DNA from: Rhineura floridana
Taxonomy: Eukaryota; Chordata; Lepidosauria; Squamata; Rhineuridae
Direction of reading: 5' to 3'
NCBI RefSeq assembly: GCF_030035675.1
Contig: NC_084484.1
Location: 186,746,934 to 186,810,933 of the forward strand
DNA length: 64,000 nucleotides
Position numbers and translations under genes: made by a program. The notes beneath the pieces were generated by a model, which ran no database searches, was not told the origin of the DNA, and saw nothing but the letters and a program-made list of their open reading frames with translations. Position 1 is the stretch's first letter. Every line of letters starts with the position of its first letter. Below are positions 63,601 to 64,000 of this stretch, one piece after another.

Positions 63601-63693
63601 GGAATATGGAAGATGAAGAAGAGGAGGAGGAAGGGAGAGAGAACTGGCCAGGAGAGAGAGATGTGGTGTCGGATACATGTCCCATCTGTGCTG
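47116..63693 (+). CDS. XNDC1N: XNDC1N, XRCC1 N-terminal-domain protein (partial, seven coding exons)
   Basis: The protein begins MAPVKIKYCVSFTSQ and continues DPKFPVENLLQEEDLRPWL, then SRQLKAELQLEQASRVGFID, GNCGSAFLQIDVG, SGVRMFKEG, LGEKWDRIRLTCSQPFNKRT and QFGLSFLRIR. This is the XRCC1 N-terminal beta-sandwich, which in XRCC1 binds DNA polymerase beta. Later exons give a basic stretch, an acidic run (EDEEEEEEG) and DTCPICAG, probably the start of a small zinc finger. The gene is head to head with RNF121, as in mammals, where XNDC1N is known by this neighbourhood. The 3' part lies beyond the window. Its function is poorly known. The phases of exons 4 and 5 do not fit directly (see the exon 5 entry). 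Confidence 0.88.
47380..47475 (+). repeat. LINE 3' tail, decayed
   Basis: TTTTATTGTAAGTTGCTCTT, AAAAAGCAGCATATTAATAT and CATAAATAAAT. A degraded tail in XNDC1N intron 1. Confidence 0.5.
47736..47874 (+). CDS. XNDC1N: XNDC1N coding exon 2
   Basis: Acceptor GCGGCAG|GATCCT, donor GTGG|GTAAGC. Encodes DPKFPVENLLQEEDLRPWLS, then SPQDRSRQLKAELQLEQASR and VGFIDVG (last codon split, phase 1). Equivalent to the ENLL...VLQLEK...HSVDIG region of XRCC1. Confidence 0.92.
47880..48288. other. XNDC1N intron 2, nothing recognised
   Basis: No feature beyond the intron itself. Confidence 0.4.
48289..48444 (+). CDS. XNDC1N: XNDC1N coding exon 3
   Basis: Acceptor GTCTCCAG|GAAACT, donor GAAG|GTAAAG. Encodes NCGSAFLQIDVGRSSWPLDQ, then SYLTLLPTTTLMMPADSKLD and KNRSGVRMFKEG. 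GSAF and the NR.RVRMF element correspond to XRCC1. A CR1 tail starts only about 20 bp after the donor. Confidence 0.92.
48465..48527 (+). repeat. CR1 3' tail, very short
   Basis: GAGCAGGGGGTTGGACTCAT, GGCCTTTACAGGCTCCTTCC and AACTCTGATTCTATAA: the last 60 bp of a CR1 element, close to the exon 3 donor. Confidence 0.8.
48616..48779 (+). CDS. XNDC1N: XNDC1N coding exon 4
   Basis: Acceptor TTACAG|GAGACT, donor AGTCAG|GTACAG. Encodes DFLASALGEKWDRIRLTCSQ, then PFNKRTQFGLSFLRIRTLLD and IDDSKAGPASFPSQ, ending in phase 0. EKRWDRVKIVCSQPYS and FGLSFVRF are the XRCC1 equivalents. Confidence 0.92.
48785..49449. other. XNDC1N intron 4, left part
   Basis: No recognised feature. A missed small XNDC1N exon of 3n+2 nt could lie between here and 50970, but I could not find a convincing one. 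Confidence 0.35.
49450..49640 (-). mobile_element. L2 LINE fragment
   Basis: Minus-strand frame RLDYYNVLYVGLPLKTVQKL, then QLVQN, then HWLLL match the L2 ORF2 C-terminal region seen intact at 53510-53670 (RLDYCNVLYVGLPLKTVRKL). The unrecognised sequence to 49870 keeps the frame open but shows no known motif. Confidence 0.78.
50320..50463 (+). mobile_element. LINE 3' tail
   Basis: T-rich 3'UTR, TTTGCCACCCTGGGTTCCTG, GGAAGGGCGGGGTATAAATA and AAATAATAAATAAATAA. Confidence 0.75.
50971..51200 (+). CDS. XNDC1N: XNDC1N coding exon 5
   Basis: Acceptor CTTTTCAG|GAGCAC, donor CATCGC|GTGAGT. The frame that stays open through exons 6 and 7 reads STKEEMGLKSRLQQLDPSSS, then MSRPARMVMKAACARKRAFP and ENKEAGQAQCAAQGPVAS. 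It enters in phase 2, whereas exon 4 ends in phase 0. Direct splicing of 4 to 5 would use another frame, which meets a TAG in exon 7. A missed small exon of 3n+2 nt, another exon 4 donor, or a frameshift in this sequence could explain it. Confidence 0.8.
51205..51607. other. XNDC1N intron 5 start, nothing recognised
   Basis: No coding or repeat signature recognised before the Bov-B element. Confidence 0.35.
51608..52941 (-). mobile_element. Bov-B LINE, 3' half
   Basis: Starts at its 3' tail (GTTGTTGTTATGTGCCTCCA, AAGTCGACTGCGACTTATGG). It then carries, on the minus strand, a 285-codon open stretch (52807-51950) of RTE-clade reverse transcriptase: PDVQAGFRKGRGTRDHIANI, DYSKAFDCVDHEKLW, VRQGCILSPYLFNLY, NLRYADDTILLAETS and YGCESWTVKKAGKRK. 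The left edge of the upstream sequence is cut at about 52941 by an L2 on the other strand. Confidence 0.93.
52942..54155 (+). mobile_element. L2 LINE inserted in the Bov-B
   Basis: A 346-codon frame (52952-53992) with L2-clade RT: QWFRSYLSDRQQRVALGDEV, GVPQGSILSPMLFNIYVKPL, CHQYADDTQLYLSF, SLGVILDSQLSMEAQI, RLDYCNVLYVGLPLKT and RERAFSVVAPTLWNSLPFDL. It then has its 3'UTR and tail GTCGCCTAGAGTGTCCCTAA, GGCGGCTGAAAAAAATAAAA, TTATTATTATTAT. 5'-truncated, with an open frame, hence young. Bov-B sequence resumes at once on the right (GGAACGCTTCCAGTCTATGG). Confidence 0.92.
54156..55905 (-). mobile_element. Bov-B LINE, 5' half
   Basis: Minus strand: endonuclease remnants near 55050-55470, then a 230-codon open stretch (55043-54351) DYIIGSRRWRSSILSAKTRP, GADCGTDHELVVSKIRVKLK, MPKYNLNNIPEAYKYQI and RWKQYTEEVYK (linker to RT). 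The 5'UTR ends at about 55905 (CACCACGTTAAGGTGTGCAT), as at 9412. With the other half this makes a near full-length Bov-B of about 3.1 kb, with several frame breaks in the endonuclease part. Confidence 0.9.
56370..56490 (-). repeat. LINE 3' tail, inverted
   Basis: ATTGATTGATTAAGAGGATT, TATATCCTGCCCTTTTGCTG and ACAGCTTACAAATATAATAA: minus-strand tail. Confidence 0.6.
57335..57425. repeat. Dispersed short repeat (GGGATTTACTCC type)
   Basis: TAGTGCAATCCTAGGTTTAT, AGCAAGTCCCAGTGTATTCA and GTGGAACTTACTCAAACAGG. Related to 33505. Confidence 0.5.
57470..57596 (+). repeat. LINE 3' tail-like sequence
   Basis: TTTTAAATGGCTTTATTTCT, TGTGAGCTGCCTTGGTTTCC and CTACCTCACAGGGGTGTTGG. A degraded tail next to the microsatellite. 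Confidence 0.45.
57597..57664. repeat. (CT)n microsatellite
   Basis: An uninterrupted CT run of about 68 bp. Confidence 0.97.
57870..57985. repeat. Dispersed short repeat (GGGATTTACTCC type)
   Basis: CCATGTCTACTCAAAAGTAA, ATTGAATTCAATGGGATTTA and CTCTGGACATATGGG. The centre ATTGAATTCAAT is palindromic. The clearest copy in the window. Confidence 0.6.
58117..58748 (+). mobile_element. Solo LTR inside CR1 copy C (fossil)
   Basis: 632 bp beginning TGTCGGAAGG and ending GGGCCTGACA, flanked by the 5-bp duplication CTATG (58112-58116 and 58749-58753). A poly(A) signal AATAAA lies at 58687. TG...CA ends with a 5-bp TSD mean an LTR retroelement (Gypsy or retrovirus-like; superfamily unresolved). 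Removal joins the CR1 frame YTSM to the sequence that follows. No internal coding region remains. It is younger than the CR1 host. Confidence 0.85.
61305..61420. mobile_element. Second hAT MITE family, 116 bp with perfect TSD
   Basis: CAGAGCTTGGAAAAGTTACT at one end and AGTAACTTTTCCAAGCTCTG at the other are perfect inverted repeats. The duplications GATTTCCT (61297-61304 and 61421-61428) are identical. It sits in the CR1 3'UTR 13 bp after the stop codon. The uninterrupted CR1 copy B gives the empty site. The centre (CCCATCAGCCCACTCCAG) resembles family 1. Confidence 0.93.
61922..62896. other. XNDC1N intron 5, right end
   Basis: A decayed SINE piece lies at about 62570-62640 (GTGGGGATTTGAACCCAGGT). 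Otherwise no supported feature before exon 6. Confidence 0.4.
62897..62975 (+). CDS. XNDC1N: XNDC1N coding exon 6
   Basis: Acceptor TTCTGCAG|GATCCA, donor GAGGAG|GTAATT. In frame with exon 5 it gives SKQELSVRRGGMKTNRRRGL, then HSHLRR, a basic segment that could be nuclear-targeting. Starts in phase 1 and ends in phase 2. Confidence 0.78.
62980..63515. other. XNDC1N intron 6, nothing recognised
   Basis: No coding exon or repeat recognised. Confidence 0.4.
63521..63693 (+). CDS. XNDC1N: XNDC1N coding exon 7
   Basis: Acceptor CTCAGCAG|GTCTGT, donor GCTG|GTGAGT. Encodes SVAVSSAKPRNNSERDRGAP, then GQQGRLWNMEDEEEEEEGRE and NWPGERDVVSDTCPICAG, ending in phase 1. CPIC is likely the first ligand pair of a zinc finger completed in the next exon, outside the window. 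Confidence 0.82.
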
Positions 63694-63699
63694 GTGAGT

Positions 63700-64000
63700 A
63701 ACAGAATTGTGTTGGAATTGCATTTTAAGATTGATATCTGCAAGGCCAGCCCCCTTGCCAGTGAATGCACAGGGTCAAGGGTTCTTTCTTGCTTTCTCCC
63801 TTCCTCTGTGTCTATATAGAGTCCTTGTATGTCAAACATTAGTTCACCTAAGCTCACAGGTTATCAACAGCAGTTGGTTAGTGTAGGTGGAGAATAGAGG
63901 AGACTCCTTTCAAGAATTCTTGAGTCTTGGGAGGTACCAGAAATTTTCTATTTGGGAATCAGACTTCCTACAGCAGAACAGTCTTTATAAAATATGCTGT
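63700..64000. other. XNDC1N intron 7, continues past the window
   Basis: Starts at the GTGAGT donor at 63694. No feature seen before the window ends. Confidence 0.4.

Overview
This is nuclear DNA from a vertebrate, almost certainly a squamate reptile. The window holds CR1, L2 and Bov-B (RTE) LINEs, tRNA-headed SINEs with a Bov-B-like tail (Sauria type), many hAT-type palindromic MITEs, solo LTRs and a probable Penelope-like fragment. This mixture is characteristic of lizards and snakes. Host exons are only a few percent of the sequence.

Two host genes are arranged head to head around a GC-rich shared promoter at about 43.7-44.3 kb. RNF121 runs on the minus strand. All nine coding exons (43763 down to 16824) can be placed with GT/AG junctions and phases that sum to exactly 981 nt (326 codons plus stop). 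It encodes a multipass ER/Golgi RING E3 ligase. On the plus strand, XNDC1N (XRCC1 N-terminal-domain protein) starts at 47116. Seven coding exons are visible up to 63693, and the gene runs off the right edge. The same RNF121-XNDC1N neighbourhood is known in mammals.

The most notable object lies antisense inside RNF121 intron 6, at about 25262-26587. It is an intronless copy of the 5' part of SRF (serum response factor): 5'UTR, N-terminal region, the complete MADS box and the following acidic segment, all in one open frame of 291 codons. SRF similarity stops abruptly after residue 272. The insert then carries unrelated sequence and ends in an L2/CR1-type LINE 3' tail with A/T-rich repeats. Its two flanks are the two halves of one older CR1-derived repeat, so the insertion edges can be seen. 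The ORF would make a DNA-binding SRF without its activation domain.

Region by region: 0-10.5 kb is a transposon field (CR1 inserted into CR1, paired Sauria SINEs, a deleted Bov-B). 10.5-16.8 kb is sparse and probably holds the RNF121 3'UTR. 16.8-43.8 kb is RNF121 with repeat-filled introns. 43.8-44.3 kb is the bidirectional promoter, with a ZNF143-like motif. 44.3-64 kb is XNDC1N, whose introns hold a Bov-B split by an L2, a solo LTR inside a SINE, and a nest at 56.05-61.92 kb (hAT, then hAT, then CR1, then both a solo LTR and a MITE), each level dated by its own target-site duplication. Two closely similar CR1 copies lie inverted about 53 kb apart.
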